This document shows positions 23,252-35,421 of a DNA stretch of 64,000 bases, piece by piece. Position 1 is the stretch's first letter. Each line of letters opens with the position of its first letter. A program made the translations under genes and the position numbers. Origin of the DNA: Cristatella mucedo (taxonomy: Eukaryota > Bryozoa > Phylactolaemata > Cristatellidae); contig WPIO01000003.1 in NCBI GenBank assembly GCA_009760855.2, positions 14,612,001 through 14,676,000 on the forward strand. The letters are read 5' to 3'. The notes beneath the pieces are model-generated. The model worked only from the letters and a program-made list of their open reading frames with translations, was not told where the DNA came from and searched no databases.

Positions 23252-25049
23252 GATAATAATAATAATATATTTGTTATAGCGCCGTCAGAAAACTCAATTT
23301 TTGTCTAGGAACTTTAAATTTGGTTCAAAAGAAGCATAATCGAATTGTTAGTGATAGCATGTTCCATAAAAATCAAACGAGAGCACATGGTTTGAGGTGA
23401 CACGCACAGGCTCAGCATGCAAATACGGTTAGTAGCAGCATGCACAGTCTCAGCACGATTTAGCACATTAAGGTCGAATCATATGTGCCCACTAAATGCT
23501 GTGATTAATCTAAGTGTTTTTAGTTCTTTCTTAAACGTGGTCAAGTCCGTGGATGTCGTGAAGCAAATCGGAAGTGAGTGTCATGCTTTAGGAGCATACG
23601 AACTAAAGGTACGGTCTCCAAAGGATTTGAGGTTCGTGTGAGGTATAGGTAAACGATTAGATTCTGAAAGCGGATGATATGATGCTTAGCCTGGTGGGGA
23701 AGTAGATCTGATAGGTAGGCTGGAGCCACAGAATGGAGAGGCCTAAAAGTGAGTGGCAAATCTTGAAGTCGACGCTTGCTTGACTGGGAGCCAGTGCAGG
23801 TCGGCCAGAAGTGGTGTGATTTGGCAACTGTGACGCTCACAACAAGCCAGCCTAGCTACAGAGTCTTTCACCAGCTGTAAGCGCCTGCGTGCACCGAACG
23901 GTAGACCAGCAAGCAGTGAGTTTCAGAAGTCGAGGCGGGATGTCACAAATGCATTGACCAATTTTGATGTAGTATCCTTGTCTTAGCAAGCCAGAATTTT
24001 AGCAATGTTATACAGCTAAAAGCAAGCAGACTTGACTGTAGGTAGAGCTCATGCAGTCGTCAAATGAGTCGTCACTTTGGATTATGACATTTAGATTTTG
24101 TGAGGATTCAACAGGAGATATGCTGGTAGAGCCGATTTTGAGCGGTAACATTTCAAATTTAAGAATCACGTTTGCCATTAACTTAATTTGGTTTTATTAT
24201 CATTCAATTTGAGAAAGTTTGCTGCCATCTATTCGTGGATGTCACCAATACATGCATCAAGGGAGTTGAGAGAATTTGACGTGCTCGAGGGCTGGGAGTA
24301 ATCAAAGTAAAGGTACAACTGAAAATCATCCGCATAGAATTCAAAGCCTAGATTGTGTCTGGTAATCACATCGGCAAGATGGAGAGTATAAACCGTGAAA
24401 ACAAGCGGACCAAGCACAGAGTCTTGAGGTACCACATACTTCAGAGGTTGATCGGATGATCTGGATTCATTCACATCAGCACTCTGGAGTATCCCAGTGA
24501 GACAGGACCTGAACCATTGCACTGCAGTGCCAGTGATGCCCACGAGAAATGAGAGGCGCTCAAGAAGAACTTGGTGATCGATAGTATCAAAAGCTGCCGA
24601 AAGATCGAGCAAAACAAGCAGACATACTCCTCCTAAGTCTGCATTCCCAAGTAGGTCGTTATACACCTGAACCAATGTGTACTCTGTGGAGCGATTAGCC
24701 CTAAAACCAGACTGGAACTTACTAGTTTGGATTTGTTCCGGCGTCTTTAATAGGAATGGTAGAATGAAGTGGAGACTGAGCGGAAGTTGCTCAAGTTCTC
24801 TAGGTATGGTGTTGCTATCTTAAGTAGTGGCTTGACCAAAGCCTTTTGGAGGTACTGGGACGTGACCTGATGCAATGACATATCTATGATGTTAGTTATG
24901 CATGGCAGGAGGAGATCTATGCATTATAGAAGCAGGGCAGTGGGAATAGGATCTAGAGGACAAGTTGTCTTCTTTGATTGTTATACGAAATTCAGGCCGA
25001 GTTGAATAGCGGCCTCCTTGAATGTAGACATTGAGGTGCTGCATGAAAT
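23252..25049 (-). mobile_element. ATT-tailed LINE, 3' part, split by a solo LTR
   Basis: Minus-strand element starting at an ATT-type tail near 23252-23270. An open piece at 24229-24675 encodes LDLSAAFDTIDHQVLLERL, VPQDSVLGPLVF and FYADDFQLYLYF. The conserved VPQG is VPQD here and the rest has frameshifts, so it is dead. It continues at 26540 after the LTR insertion. Confidence 0.82.
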
Positions 25050-26535
25050 TGTAGCGCCCTGCTGGCTTTGGCTGAATTTTAGCGCGAACAAGAGCTGTTC
25101 GGCGGCGGGCTAGAGCCCCTTTGTCCTGGAGCAGTGAGCCAGAGAGGAGCGTCAGTGCGGTTAGAGAGGAAGTGCTTAAGAGCAAGCCAGGAAGCTCTCT
25201 GACCAGCGGTGGCGAGTCGGCCTTTGGAATTGGTCCGATACCCGCGGGAGCGGCTGATCGATGCTGGCTGGCCTGTCAACCTTCGCCATCACTCTGTCCA
25301 AAAAGAATCGTCTGGAACCCATTCGCCATTCAAGCTGGACAGACGGGACATTCCAGTGGCCTAGTGCCGGTATTAATTCCTCACCGTAATGGGCCATGGT
25401 GTCGGGCCCAATACCACTAAGCTCTTGCCCCATTGTCTCAGCCAAGTATTTAAGAGTCGAGCGACGCTCGCTCTGGGTCTTTTGCCTCGTGTCTTTTGTC
25501 TTTGGTCCGGCTCTGCGCCTCGACGCCGTCGGGCACTCGTTTCTCTAAAAGCGAGGGAGGAGGGCGGGCTGTTCGCCGGCGATTGACGGAACAGGACGAG
25601 ACAGTGCAAGGAGGATTCGGTGGACTCCACCGAACACGGTCGTATCGCGCCCGAGCTGGCATTTTGTGTTCTTTCGTGTTCTGTGTGTGCGCGCTAGCAC
25701 GTGGTCTCGGCATAGGGGTTTGCCGGTGCGAGCTAGGCGTAGTTGGCGAGTGTGGAGCCCTAGTTCAAAGGTCAGGGTTTGGGCTCCGTTTTGCGCTTCA
25801 ATGTGGAGAAGTATTTCCTCCGCAGGAGTGCTTGAGTTGGCGCGTGTGGAATATTCCTGTCGCACTGTTGGAAACCGAGTTCTAGTTCACCGGTCAGGGT
25901 TTAGACTCTGGTTCGGGCTCCGTCTATTTGGGTCGTTTCCCATTATACACGTAAGTAGCCCCAGTGTGAAGACGTATTTCCTCCGCAGGAGTGCTTGAGT
26001 TGGCGTGTGTGGAGTATTCCGGCCGCACTGGTGGAAACCGAGTTCTAGTTCACCGGTCAGGGTTTAGACTCCGGTACGCGCTTCAGTGCGGAGGAGTATT
26101 CCCTCCGCAAGAGTGTTTTAAGTTGGCGTGTTTGGGGTATTCCCTCGGCACAGGCAGGAACGGATTCCTAGTTCACCGGTTAGGGTTTAGGGTCCGGGTC
26201 GCGCTTAGTGTGGAGGAGTAATCCCTCCGCAATAGTGTTGGTGCAGTTGAGAACGTGCGAGGAGTGTGGAGATAAAGCTGAACTAGACGCGCAGCGACTT
26301 TGTGCGCTTGCGAATAAAGTTCAGTAAAATCCCCAATCTGTGTGTCTCGCTTTCCAATTCACGCCGCGGACTCACGACCCCCTTTAGTAACGGTAAGCAG
26401 GTTAGCGCCAGAAACGCTCGTTTCGTGGCGGCCAGCTTATTGCGCGTAGGCGCGCACCGAACGGCATTAGGCGATAGGCTACGCCGCTAGGTAAGCGGCA
26501 GGTCAAGCTTACCCCGCCGAGCCTTCGGCGTTACA
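25050..26535 (+). mobile_element. Solo LTR, 1486 bp, inserted in a LINE
   Basis: Termini TGTAGCGCC and GGCGTTACA are near-perfect inverted repeats of the TG...CA type. The 4-bp target duplication AAAT is at 25046-25049 and 26536-26539. Inside are a TATTTAAG promoter-like box at 25447, tandem repeats at 25725-26222 and an AATAAA at 26313-26318, in the order expected for U3, R and U5 on the + strand. No internal coding region or second LTR is present. Short ORFs across it look incidental. The superfamily is not determined; the duplication length fits Ty3-type integration. Confidence 0.72.
25725..26222 (+). repeat. Tandem repeats of about 121 bp inside the LTR
   Basis: About four units share TCCTCCGCAGGAGTG, then GTTGGCG, then CTAGTTCACCGGTCAGGGTT. 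Units begin near 25725 (partial), 25816 (163 bp, with an insert), 25979 (121 bp) and 26100 (about 122 bp). They lie between the promoter-like box and the poly(A) signal. Confidence 0.75.
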
Positions 26536-26700
26536 AAATTGAGGGACAGGATTCCAAGGGGTTGCTGCCACCCTAAGGGTGAACTCCCTGATCTTGTCTA
26601 TCTTGTTAGCAAAAAAGCTATATAATCAATCAGCTAGATTATCACGAAGATCGCTAGGTAAGGAGCTAACCTGGATAATGTCTGTGGTAAACCACAGGCC
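26536..26700 (-). mobile_element. ATT-tailed LINE, 5' continuation beyond the LTR
   Basis: On the minus strand this reads SFFANKIDKIREF and later NPVPQF, the conserved linker between endonuclease and RT domains in CR1/L2 elements. It joins directly to the sequence ending at 25049 once the LTR is set aside. An in-frame stop precedes it. The 5' limit is uncertain. Confidence 0.68.
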
Positions 26701-27575
26701 GTCTGGGGGCGAGGGCACACGGTGCGTTTAGCCAGTGGTGCAAACTTTCACTTGTCTGCTAGGACATTGAAGCGTTGCTTGCACCGTACTTGTGGCGGAG
26801 GACTTGATTTTGTCTAGTCCTTTGCCACAAGGCCGCTGCAGCACGGTCGTAACCATGGTAAAAACGCGGAAGTTTACCTTGAAGGGCTCACTTGCAGATT
26901 ACAAAACCTGGCCGGAGCTCGAAACCTCATTGGTTGGTCTTTGTCAATGAGCCACCATTCGTCACGCCTGCTAAAGCGCTGTGGATTGGTGCGTTTAACG
27001 GCTAGTCCTCGCTCATCGCGACAGCCTGCAGTATCTGAGCGGTAAGACCGAATCCCGAGCAGCGTTGGGCGGACGCGCGAGCTGCACTGCCGCCGCTTAT
27101 CGGCGTGTTTTGTCGGCACTGGCCTTGTCCTCCTGCGGGTGGGCTACGGAGGTCGCAGCCGAGTCCGCCTGGGTGGGTGTGGGTGCTACGCGAGGCCGGC
27201 CACGCTTCTCCCGCTGCCGACCGTCGGCGCCGATCCGTACCTTTCCTCTAGCCGGCTGCCACTTCTCGCTCCGTTAGCGACGCACTGCCCGTGCTGTGCG
27301 TGCGTGCGTTCGTGCGCTGATGCTGTTTTTAAGCCCATTGTCCGGCCCAGGGCGGCGTAAAAGGGCTTTGTGAGCTAGGCACGCTCGCTAAGACTGGAGT
27401 GCATGAAACGACGACTGCACCCACGCCGGGTATGCTTATTCGTGGGTTGTGTTGCCCTATTGACGTCGCAGTTAAGACTTCCTGGGTTGTACGGTCAGGC
27501 TCAAGCTCAGCGTGAAAATTGCAGGGTTGAATGCCGTTAAAATAAAGGCTTGGACCTCGCAGAAACGGGGGTCAG
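26700..27575. other. GC- and CpG-rich block without recognised gene
   Basis: Clearly richer in G+C and CpG than the window, with several short overlapping open frames on both strands. None shows a domain or a consistent splice pattern. An ATAAA sequence at about 27541 and the position between two LTRs suggest mobile-element DNA, perhaps another LTR or a LINE 5' UTR, but no termini could be fixed. Confidence 0.4.
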
Positions 27576-27851
27576 TGTTACGTTACTGTGTCTCCGGCTG
27601 CAGCAGCGCTAGTGGAGTCTAACGGAGACACGAAGACACGAGCGGGCGAACGTGAGCGGCGAACGAGACTCTTTATTCCCCCAGCGGGTACATATACGAG
27701 CTGACTCACCACAGATAAGGGAGTGCATCTGTGGTGAGCCACTGTGGTGGGCCACACGTCCACATCAAAGGCTGCTCCGAGTCAATTGCCCCACCACCAG
27801 CTGCAGGTGGGGCATACACTAGTGGCAGAAAAGCAACAGCCTCATAAAACA
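27576..27851 (-). mobile_element. Solo LTR, 276 bp
   Basis: Termini TGTTACG and AAAACA (TG...CA) are flanked by a 4-bp duplication TCAG at 27572-27575 and 27852-27855. The minus strand carries CTGGGGGAATAAAGAGTC, a poly(A)-signal-like site after a TATATG sequence, which suggests minus orientation. It is unrelated in sequence to the 1486-bp LTR. Confidence 0.55.
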
Positions 27852-27994
27852 TCAGATTCAGGCCTGGGTCGCGCTAGAGTAAGGCTCAGACTCAGAGACG
27901 TAAGGCACGCCCCACTCAACGTGTACATCGCAATTTTGCTTGACAGCCTTTCCTCAATCTGTAGTGTAAGGAATGCTGGGACTTCCTTCTATGG

Positions 27995-28235
27995 TACTAA
28001 TAATGATATTTGTGTAGCACTCTAAGAAAACTCAATTACTTGCTAACACTTTACTTAAGCTCGAAAGGGAGAGTATTGTTTGGTTAGTAATAGCATGCAC
28101 AGTGTCGGCTCGTGCAAGCATACATAGGACGATTCACAACAAACGAACAAGTGCTATAACAGCAATAAAAACAATAGAAAGTAGTACATAGCACCTCAAG
28201 AGAACCAAATCTCTTCTTCGGCACTCTCCATATGT
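27995..28235 (-). mobile_element. Two LINE/SINE 3' ends in tandem
   Basis: TAATAATGATATTTGTGTAGCACTC at 27998 and CAATAAAAACAATAGAAAG...AGCACCTCAAGAGAACC at 28160-28215. Both are diverged minus-strand 3' ends of the ATT-tailed family. Confidence 0.5.
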
Positions 28236-28395
28236 TGAAAAGAGAAAATGTCAGCTGGTTAGTCATTACGTAGATCTATCTTTTCAGAACCCCCTTTCCC
28301 AAAAGCAAAATCTATTCTACCGGAGCAAAGGCCTTGAGGAACAAGTAATTGTTCAGCTTATTTAATAATATCGCTAAATAAGGAGTATTAATTAA

Positions 28396-28415
28396 TATAT
28401 ATACATATATATGTG

Positions 28416-28455
<40 letters not shown>

Positions 28456-28456
28456 C
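28396..28456. repeat. (TA)n microsatellite
   Basis: TA repeats with a short GTGTATG interruption, next to a SINE. Confidence 0.92.
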
Positions 28457-28457
28457 T

Positions 28458-28616
28458 ATTAGCTGATTTTACAGCCTCATTTGCTTAGCAGACGAGCCGT
28501 AATGGGTATTTCCACCGCTTGCACTAGGTAATAAAGGAGTACTCACTGCAGAATTCGAACCCACGACATCTTTGGCGGAGGACGAGTGCCTTTCCTCGTG
28601 GGCTACCGTGGCCCTA
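28458..28616 (-). mobile_element. tRNA-derived SINE
   Basis: Minus strand: GGGCCACGGTAGCCCACGAGG as A box region and GGTTCGAATTC (complement of 28551-28561) as B box, then the common body. It adjoins a TA microsatellite. Confidence 0.68.
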
Positions 28617-28894
28617 ATAATGCAGGCCTATTGTGGGTTTTGGCTATCCAAAATTTGTCAAATTTACTTCGCTGTGCTAATCACTTACACTGTGGAATCG
28701 CCTGCGGTGGAATAAATAACTAAACTTAAGGCATCGTACTTTTCAGACATTTCAGACATTGGGTCATACCGGGGTTTGGAGCTCCTAACCTTAGACAGGG
28801 ATCGAGAGTGAGATGACTAGCTGGGGAAGCGGTCTTCGGGATTGAACTTTCAAATGTCAAGAAGTGGTCAAAGAGTACACCTAAATTAAGAATG

Positions 28895-28985
28895 CTTAGT
28901 AATAATAAATATGTATACCATCCTGTGAGAACTTGATCTCTTCCTAGGCACTTTAAATATGCTGTAAAGGCTACATAACCATATA
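28895..28985 (-). mobile_element. LINE/SINE 3' end
   Basis: AGTAATAATAAATATGTATACC then GAGAACTTGATCTCTTCCTAGGC; minus-strand 3' end of the ATT-tailed family. Confidence 0.52.
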
Positions 28986-29251
28986 ATTAGTTGTAACAGG
29001 CATAGTGGAAAATTTTTAATGTGGTTGGCGGGCATAATGAAAGTCGCAATACAGCACCCCAAAGTCTTGTAGTCCAGCAGAACGTGTACGGCGTCCAATG
29101 AGACGGAGTTTGGTTCAATCTTCACTTAGCTTAAGAAAATGTGCCCGCATCCATCTTCGAATGTAAGCAAGACAGGCATTTACTTCATTCACCACTCCAG
29201 CCGACTCCAGTGATTTAAGGAAAGAGCTCAGCAGCCAGTCTAGTCTCTGTT

Positions 29252-29556
29252 ATGAACAGCATAGCTGCTGCATCGCACTATTTCTGTGTAAGCTTTACTG
29301 GCTTCCTTTCACGAATCAAATCGACTGCAAGACCAACTCTCTCTTGCTTCAGGTCGCATATCTCGCTTGCATCAGGCTTTCTATTTGACCTCGATCGCTC
29401 TTCCATTGCGCTTTCTCGTACCACCCATTTTATTGGCTTCCTATCATCGCGCCGTTCTCCAAAATTTTGGTGCGAGCTTTTGAGAATGAGACATCCAGAA
29501 CGCATGCACCGAAAGTCTTGAACGAATTCGCTTCTGGCTTCTTTCACCACCAGCAT
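29252..29556. other. Segment open on both strands
   Basis: Frames of about 90 codons run on both strands (29252-29521 + and 29278-29556 -). The minus product is charged (EERSRSNRKPD and RRDDRKPIKW) and more protein-like. No domain, splice partner or start context decides between them. Confidence 0.2.
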
Positions 29557-30435
29557 TAAATTGTATCATTTAGGTCTCAGCAAAAGCGCATCTTTCCTCC
29601 CTGCCAACCCTACACAAAAGTGAACTAATCCATTTTTTCTCTCCTTGCATTGCGTGCTTACCTGTGCACGTTTCGATTCGCGTGTCTGACCAGGGATTCT
29701 ACCAACCAGCGGCCCTGAGTGTCTTATGTGCTTTAGAATGCTGGCAAAAGCACGATACTTGTTTTCTTTGGCACTACTGTATAAGTATTATACCACATAT
29801 ATCATCAACCCTTGGTTAAAGCTTCTCCTGCAGCTAGTTTTAAAGAGCCTAGATAATGATTGGGATCTTTTAGGATCCGAAAAAATGACTTATTCCTATT
29901 ATTACTTTGTGCGGCAGGGTATCCTCGCCGTAGAACTGATTCCCCTTGGCACGGATCTGTCACTTTTTTGAGTGGCTCTGTATAACGGGGAACAGCAAAT
30001 GACCGATAAGAGAACTTTGCAGAAAGTTCACTGGTATGTTGCATGAGACTAGACGACCACACGGAATGGATGCAATCTGATCGGAATGGAATGAGATATT
30101 TTCCCTCACACGCGAAGTTCAACTTCGAAGAACTCTTACTGCAACCTTTTTTTCTCCTAGCGATCAAACTCAGCAGAGCCTTCTCCCCAAGAAACAATCC
30201 AAAGATACTTCGGCAAGCCATTTTTATTTGTCTACACTAGTTCAACTTAAACCAGAACAGACTGCAGAATCTCATCAGCCAGACCTATTACTGTTCTAAA
30301 TCGTTCAAGTAGAATATCAATCTGCTACTCCATAAAGAGGTAAATATCTGCTGACTTCCAAGGCTGCATGTATGCAGTTGTAGAAGAGCATTAAAAAATA
30401 AAAGGTAAGCTAATTTAATAGGTTCATTTATGTAG

Positions 30436-30660
30436 GGGCAGAGGAGCCTTCACGGCTATCACCAACGCTTGCAGTGGACAATAAGGGATCGCATACTGCA
30501 TGATTCGAACCCACAACCTCGGTCGTGAAGAGCAAGCACCTACCTTCTGGGCTATCATGGCCCATGGCTCACACTTTGCTCGTTACGGGTTCTAAAGAAT
30601 TGCCTGCGTCATGACTCGCACCTTCTATCTGGGTCGTGAAGTGTGAGCACCTTGCAGTGG
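30436..30660 (-). mobile_element. tRNA-derived SINE plus partial second copy
   Basis: Minus strand: CCATGATAGCCCAGAAGG and GGTTCGAATCATGC form the A and B box regions (30500-30567). A partial second head (TTCACGACCCAGATAG on the minus strand, about 30610-30645) abuts it. Confidence 0.6.
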
Positions 30661-32282
30661 GGCTAAGAGTCAGTTGCAGAGCAAAGAATTTGCTGGAGTT
30701 TCCTTTTACGTACGCAAAGCCCGAGCAGCTTCGTAAGCCACTAAATTCATCTAAAGCTGCAAAGACAAAGTGAGGGCCATAGCCAAGCCGGTATGACCGA
30801 GGAAAGGAAATGGCATCGAAGTATTTGCATAGGACTTCTGGACAGTTAGTGTCCGAGTAGGCCACAATTGAGATCATCTCACCGTTTCAGGGCTGCTACC
30901 ATACGCCTATTTTCCGATTTGAGTAGGCAATAAATCTGTTTTTGACTGACTGCACAGCCCCCTTTTAATAATACTAAGCCAAAATTCGAGATATGCTTAA
31001 TTTTACTTAGGTTTTGATCCAGAACTATTGGATTGTTTGATGTCTGCCACTCTTTTGATCCGCAAATCGCTGGCACACAGCAATTAATCTCCTGAATTCC
31101 TATCTTTCAAAGGAATAATTCCTGTACATCATCTCCTTTACCAGGATGATGATAAAACTCTGGCTCATAGTCAGGACACAAACACTTTTGAGAAGATCCT
31201 TGACTTCTGACTTGACTTCAGTGAATCCAAATTATCCGTGCGTAAGTTTGAATAATATCTTAATCTTAAAAAACCTATTGGTAGTACCACCTCTTCTTGA
31301 GCTATAATAATATTGCTATCATAATATTGCTATCGTGATCAGCTTCATAATATTGCAGCTAATAGAGACTACAGTCACGTGTTATCAAACCATTCCCGTG
31401 TATAATTTCATCTCACAATAAAGTCACTTCTTTTAAGTATAAAAGCGCCATCTGATTCAACGTATAAGCGACTGGCTGTTTCGCTATCTATCGCTCACAG
31501 ATTGCTTGACATAGGAGCTACCTACATCTGACAACCGTACTGATGTTCCGTTCACTACATCCGGGCATTCTTAACTACTGCCTGTAGACGTGCCATCTCA
31601 GCCAGTGGAGCATCTTCAGGCTCCGCTTAGCCGCCGAGGCTGCCGTAAATGAGTGGTCAGGGGATGGGGAGGAACTCACGATTGGTTTTATCTTGAGGTT
31701 GAATCAGTCGCAGCTCATGAAAGTCTCTAAACTCATGCATTCTAGAGCTCATTTATCGCAAGAGAATTCGGCAGCTTAACAAGGACGTAGCCAGGATTTC
31801 CCTTATGGGTGGCTAAAGCTTGACTTTGAGGAGCGTGGCAGACGGTCCAGGTCATATCTTCAACATTTGCTCCGACAAGCTCTTTAGCTCCGCTAAAGAC
31901 TGGCTAGTTTAATCATATCGCTATTTTAAGTGTTCTGCCTAGCTGTTACAAAGAGTCTACACAATTTGAGAAATTCTGGACCTGCGTGACGAAGACTAGC
32001 CTGCCGGAAGTGTAATCGGAAGTTCAAAATATAAATTCCCTCCCACAGTTGGAAAGTTACATACAGGGCACAAAAGTTTCATCAGATTCTGCCGGCCTGT
32101 TTAAACTAGTCTAAATGTAGTCACCTATTTAGAAACTTCAATGGCATGATCTTTCTTAAATAACAATTACATCTCCTCTGTAAACCGATTGTGTACGTTC
32201 GCCTGGTATTCTAGCTGCCTTTCGAGCCCCATACAAAAAAAGAGCTAAAAACTAGAGAAAACACAACTAAATAAATATTCGC

Positions 32283-32405
32283 TGATTTAAAAGCCTCATC
32301 TGTATGTCGGCCGAAGAGCCTTAATGGTTATCACCCCATCCCGCTTGCAGAAGGCAATAAAGAATCGCCTGAACTCTGAAACCCTTAGGCAGTTCGCAAC
32401 TCAAA
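32283..32405 (-). mobile_element. Degenerate tRNA-derived SINE
   Basis: The body GATTTAAAAGCCTCATCTG...GAAGAGCCTTAATGGTTATCACC and AGGCAATAAAGAATCGCC match the other copies on the minus strand. The B box is lost. Confidence 0.52.
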
Positions 32406-33177
32406 GTACCCGTAGTAGGTCGTTGCCGTTTAGCAGCCCATAGAGCTGATTAAATAGTAAACCTGTATAGTGATCTGTCTTCTTGTAAACTGCTGCCTGT
32501 CTTGTAAATGAACCTTGAACGCATACTTTTTTAAACTGTTGCCTGTTTTGTAAATAGACCGCGTACTTAGAACGTGTGTTTTCAGCTCCAGCATCCTTTT
32601 TGGTCTTATCCTAAAAATAATTCCTGAGGAGGAAATACAGTGGTACCTTGACTTACGAATGTCCCAACTTACTGGTTTTTAAACAGTGTTCGTTATTTAC
32701 AATTACGTTTTTTATTTTAAAAAGTGTCGCATGGGAAATTACCTATCTTGATTTAATCAAGTCCTTGTTTCAATGAACTGGACTATTTCTAGCTGAGCTA
32801 GCTAAGCATGTTTACAGACTAATAAGGATTAGGATAAGGATTAGCTTGCCAACACATATGAGGCTCGTGATATGAAAGATGCTTGGCAAGTTATCGCCAT
32901 ACCTTAACATGACAAGTCCGTATCTATAACTTAGGCAAATCCAGTTGACAGTTGTCGAGAGTTACAGGCATGCAACAGCGGCCAATGCGTTTAATAACAG
33001 CTCCGTGTCCCAGAGCTCACATCAGCTCATACGACAACTCAACTACAGAAACAGAACTTATTGCCTATTTCGCGACGTCGGCTCTCATGCGGTCTCGGCC
33101 TAAAGATTATCGTACAATTTGTTCCTAACTGTGACAATTCAGAGCCATGAATAACGAATATCAGTCGTAATCTTTCT

Positions 33178-33250
33178 TTTGAAGCAAATGTAAAGCACTT
33201 AGAAAGAGATTGAGTTCTCTGAGGGCACTTTATCAAGTGTGTTATTATAA
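33178..33250 (+). mobile_element. LINE/SINE 3' end
   Basis: AAAGCACTTAGAAAGAGATTGAGTT followed by a short TTATTATA tail; plus strand. Confidence 0.55.
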
Positions 33251-35057
33251 TCTGGCAGATTGAGCTCGCCATCGTTTCATGGCGCTTCATCTTGAACCAG
33301 CTGCGTTGACATTTCAGAAAACAGCCATAGTGAGCGTGGCCAACATGAAGACAGACTTCACTTGCCTTTAAAAAGAGCTTCCAACATTTAAATTGCAGGC
33401 GACTTTTTAGGCTCACGGGTTAATGTAAAAATAATTACTGTTACCCCAAAAACAAACGTATGTGCTGCTGGCCTGTATGCATTCAGTATGACGTTAGCAC
33501 ACCACGACTATCTATGACTTCCCTCGTCCGGCCAGGCATAGAGGCTGCAATCTTCTACGTTGTCTTTCTGGCTGTAGTACACTCCACTGAGCCTGAGTTT
33601 CGCTGAATATGTCTGCAACTGATGCAGGTCAAACACCCTACCTCAGCAGCCTGTCGATATGGTTCCGTAGCCATTCAACGGATTTAAGTCAGTCGACTGA
33701 CTTGGCGACTGCACCAGCACCAAACAAGGAATCGGCATACCGACCAGCAGCACATGCGTTTGTTTTTGGGGTGACAGTAAATATTTTTAAACAAACCCGT
33801 GCGTGTTAAAAATCGCCTGAAATTTACGTTGCATTGCAATGTGGGCCTGAGTACTCGCTGATCTAGCTGTAAGCACAGCCGTACTGGTGAGGCCAACTCA
33901 CTGTGGAGCGACGACTCCGTACCGCGACCTTGGTCGTGAAGTGATCGAATCTTACCTTCAGTCGCTGTCTGTTTTTACCCTGTCGAAATTAAGGCATTCG
34001 CTGATTTTTTACAGCACGAAGCTTTTACTACAAGCTACTTCTCATGTCTTTTTCTGCAGTAGAATTGGTCATATACCGCGTTTCTGTTCCGCTTCGGCGG
34101 TGTGGGGCGATTTCCTTCTTTTGTATATCGGTATTTCTTTGTAGTCAGTGACGGGTGTGCTTATATGCCGCCCGCTTCGCTCCTTGTTGCACTAAAATCA
34201 CTGCTGTGAAGACTCGCAGGTCCAAAGTGGCCTGCAGAAACCACAGGCTAGTGTATGAAAATTAGTTTGCACGCATGAACGACCATGGAAAAGTTCAACT
34301 TTGGAAGCGAGCCCGAGTGCTGTGGTGAGTACGGCACAGACTAGTAGCCCCCGAGAAGAATCATGGATAGATTTAATAGATGCATGTCCACGGCATTTTA
34401 AAGGCAGGTGAAGCACGTCTTCCTTGGTCGCGCTCACTCTGGCTGCCGTCCAACACGCCGACTCAGCTGGTTCAAGATGGTAGATCCGGAAAAGCCGTGA
34501 AACGGCGGCTAGCTCAATCTGCCAGATTATGACGGATATTCATTATTCACGGCTCGAATTGTAACAGTTAGCGCTTATTTATACGATAATCTATAGCCCG
34601 AGGCCACATAAGAGCGGACGCCGCGAGATAAGCAGTAAGTTATGTTTCTGTAGTTCGGGTTGACGTCTGAGCCTCTATGAGCTCTAGAACACAGAGCTGT
34701 TATTATATCCCTTGGCAAATGTTGAACGCCTGTAACTATCCACGACTGTCAAATGGATTTGTCTAAATTATCGATACGGACTTGTTATGTTAAGGTATGG
34801 GAGCTCTTCGTCGCCGCCTTGCTTCGTAACTGTTACCATACCGGAGTGTTTTTGTGATGTAACTTTACGTTTCTAGACGGAATATCAAGCTTCAAAATTT
34901 GTATTTCGTGAGGCTTTCATCTACTACAAGTTTTTTATTGATTGTAGCTACCAGAAGAAAAGATAAGGCAAGCTACTTATCGTTGACAGTTTCGGCTAAG
35001 AATTCATGGTGTCTTGGAAGTGGGGGCTACCTTCGATAGATATCGACCTCTTCCCTG
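33251..35057. other. Region upstream of the receptor gene
   Basis: No gene is supported. A minus-strand frame at 34198-34437 is opposite to the receptor gene but has no recognised domain. The receptor promoter should lie in the right part; no clear TATA box could be assigned. Confidence 0.35.
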
Positions 35058-35421
35058 ATGTCGCCAGCAGACATTCGCATCCTAAGCTTACACTTGAGCT
35101 TACTGCTGATTAGTGACTATTCAGCAGCAGCTGACGTGGTCGTCTACGACAAGCCTTCCGGAGTGCCCCTTGTGCTCACATGCCGAAGTGACCCTACTCA
35201 AGGATCCGTATCATATGCAGCCTGGACGTTTAGAAAACAGATAGTGGTTTTCAGTGGTCAGTCAAGCTGTACTTCAAAGTATTGCATAAACAATACGTCC
35301 TCATACGACCTAATCATTGCAAATGTGTCACGGGCCGACACAGGAGAATACGGTTGTACAATCTACTACAACGGCAATGGTCAACCAACAGTAGTAAGAT
35401 CATTGACGTTGACGGTGAGAG
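35058..35421 (+). CDS. Receptor exon 1: signal peptide and V-like Ig1
   Basis: Encodes residues 1-121. The start at 35058 is followed by a hydrophobic run (LSLHLSLLLI, residues 10-18 region) and a small-residue cleavage zone SAAA near 22-25. The Ig fold shows Cys42, Trp56 and the DTGEYGC motif ending in Cys100, typical of a V-type domain. Two extra cysteines (71 and 76) could form a further disulphide. The exon ends one base into a codon at an AG/GTAAGT donor (GT at 35422). Having the leader and Ig1 in one exon is unusual, so a non-coding upstream exon or another start remains possible. Confidence 0.78.

Larger units (their letters stand above)
29700..33170. other. Stretch without recognised genes
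   Basis: Contains SINEs at 30436-30660 and 32283-32405. The longest frames are 29805-30221 (-, 138 codons) and 30569-30877 (-, 102 codons). The second overlaps a SINE head at its end, and neither shows a known domain. The rest is AT-rich non-coding DNA. Confidence 0.4.

Noticed and set aside
25121..26221. Several open frames of 60-130 codons in the GC-rich segment
   Set aside because: They overlap on both strands inside an LTR with its own promoter-like and poly(A) signals and change with the tandem repeats.
30569..30877. Minus-strand 102-codon frame with an extracellular-looking composition
   Set aside because: Its end runs into a SINE head, and no splice sites or domain could be matched.
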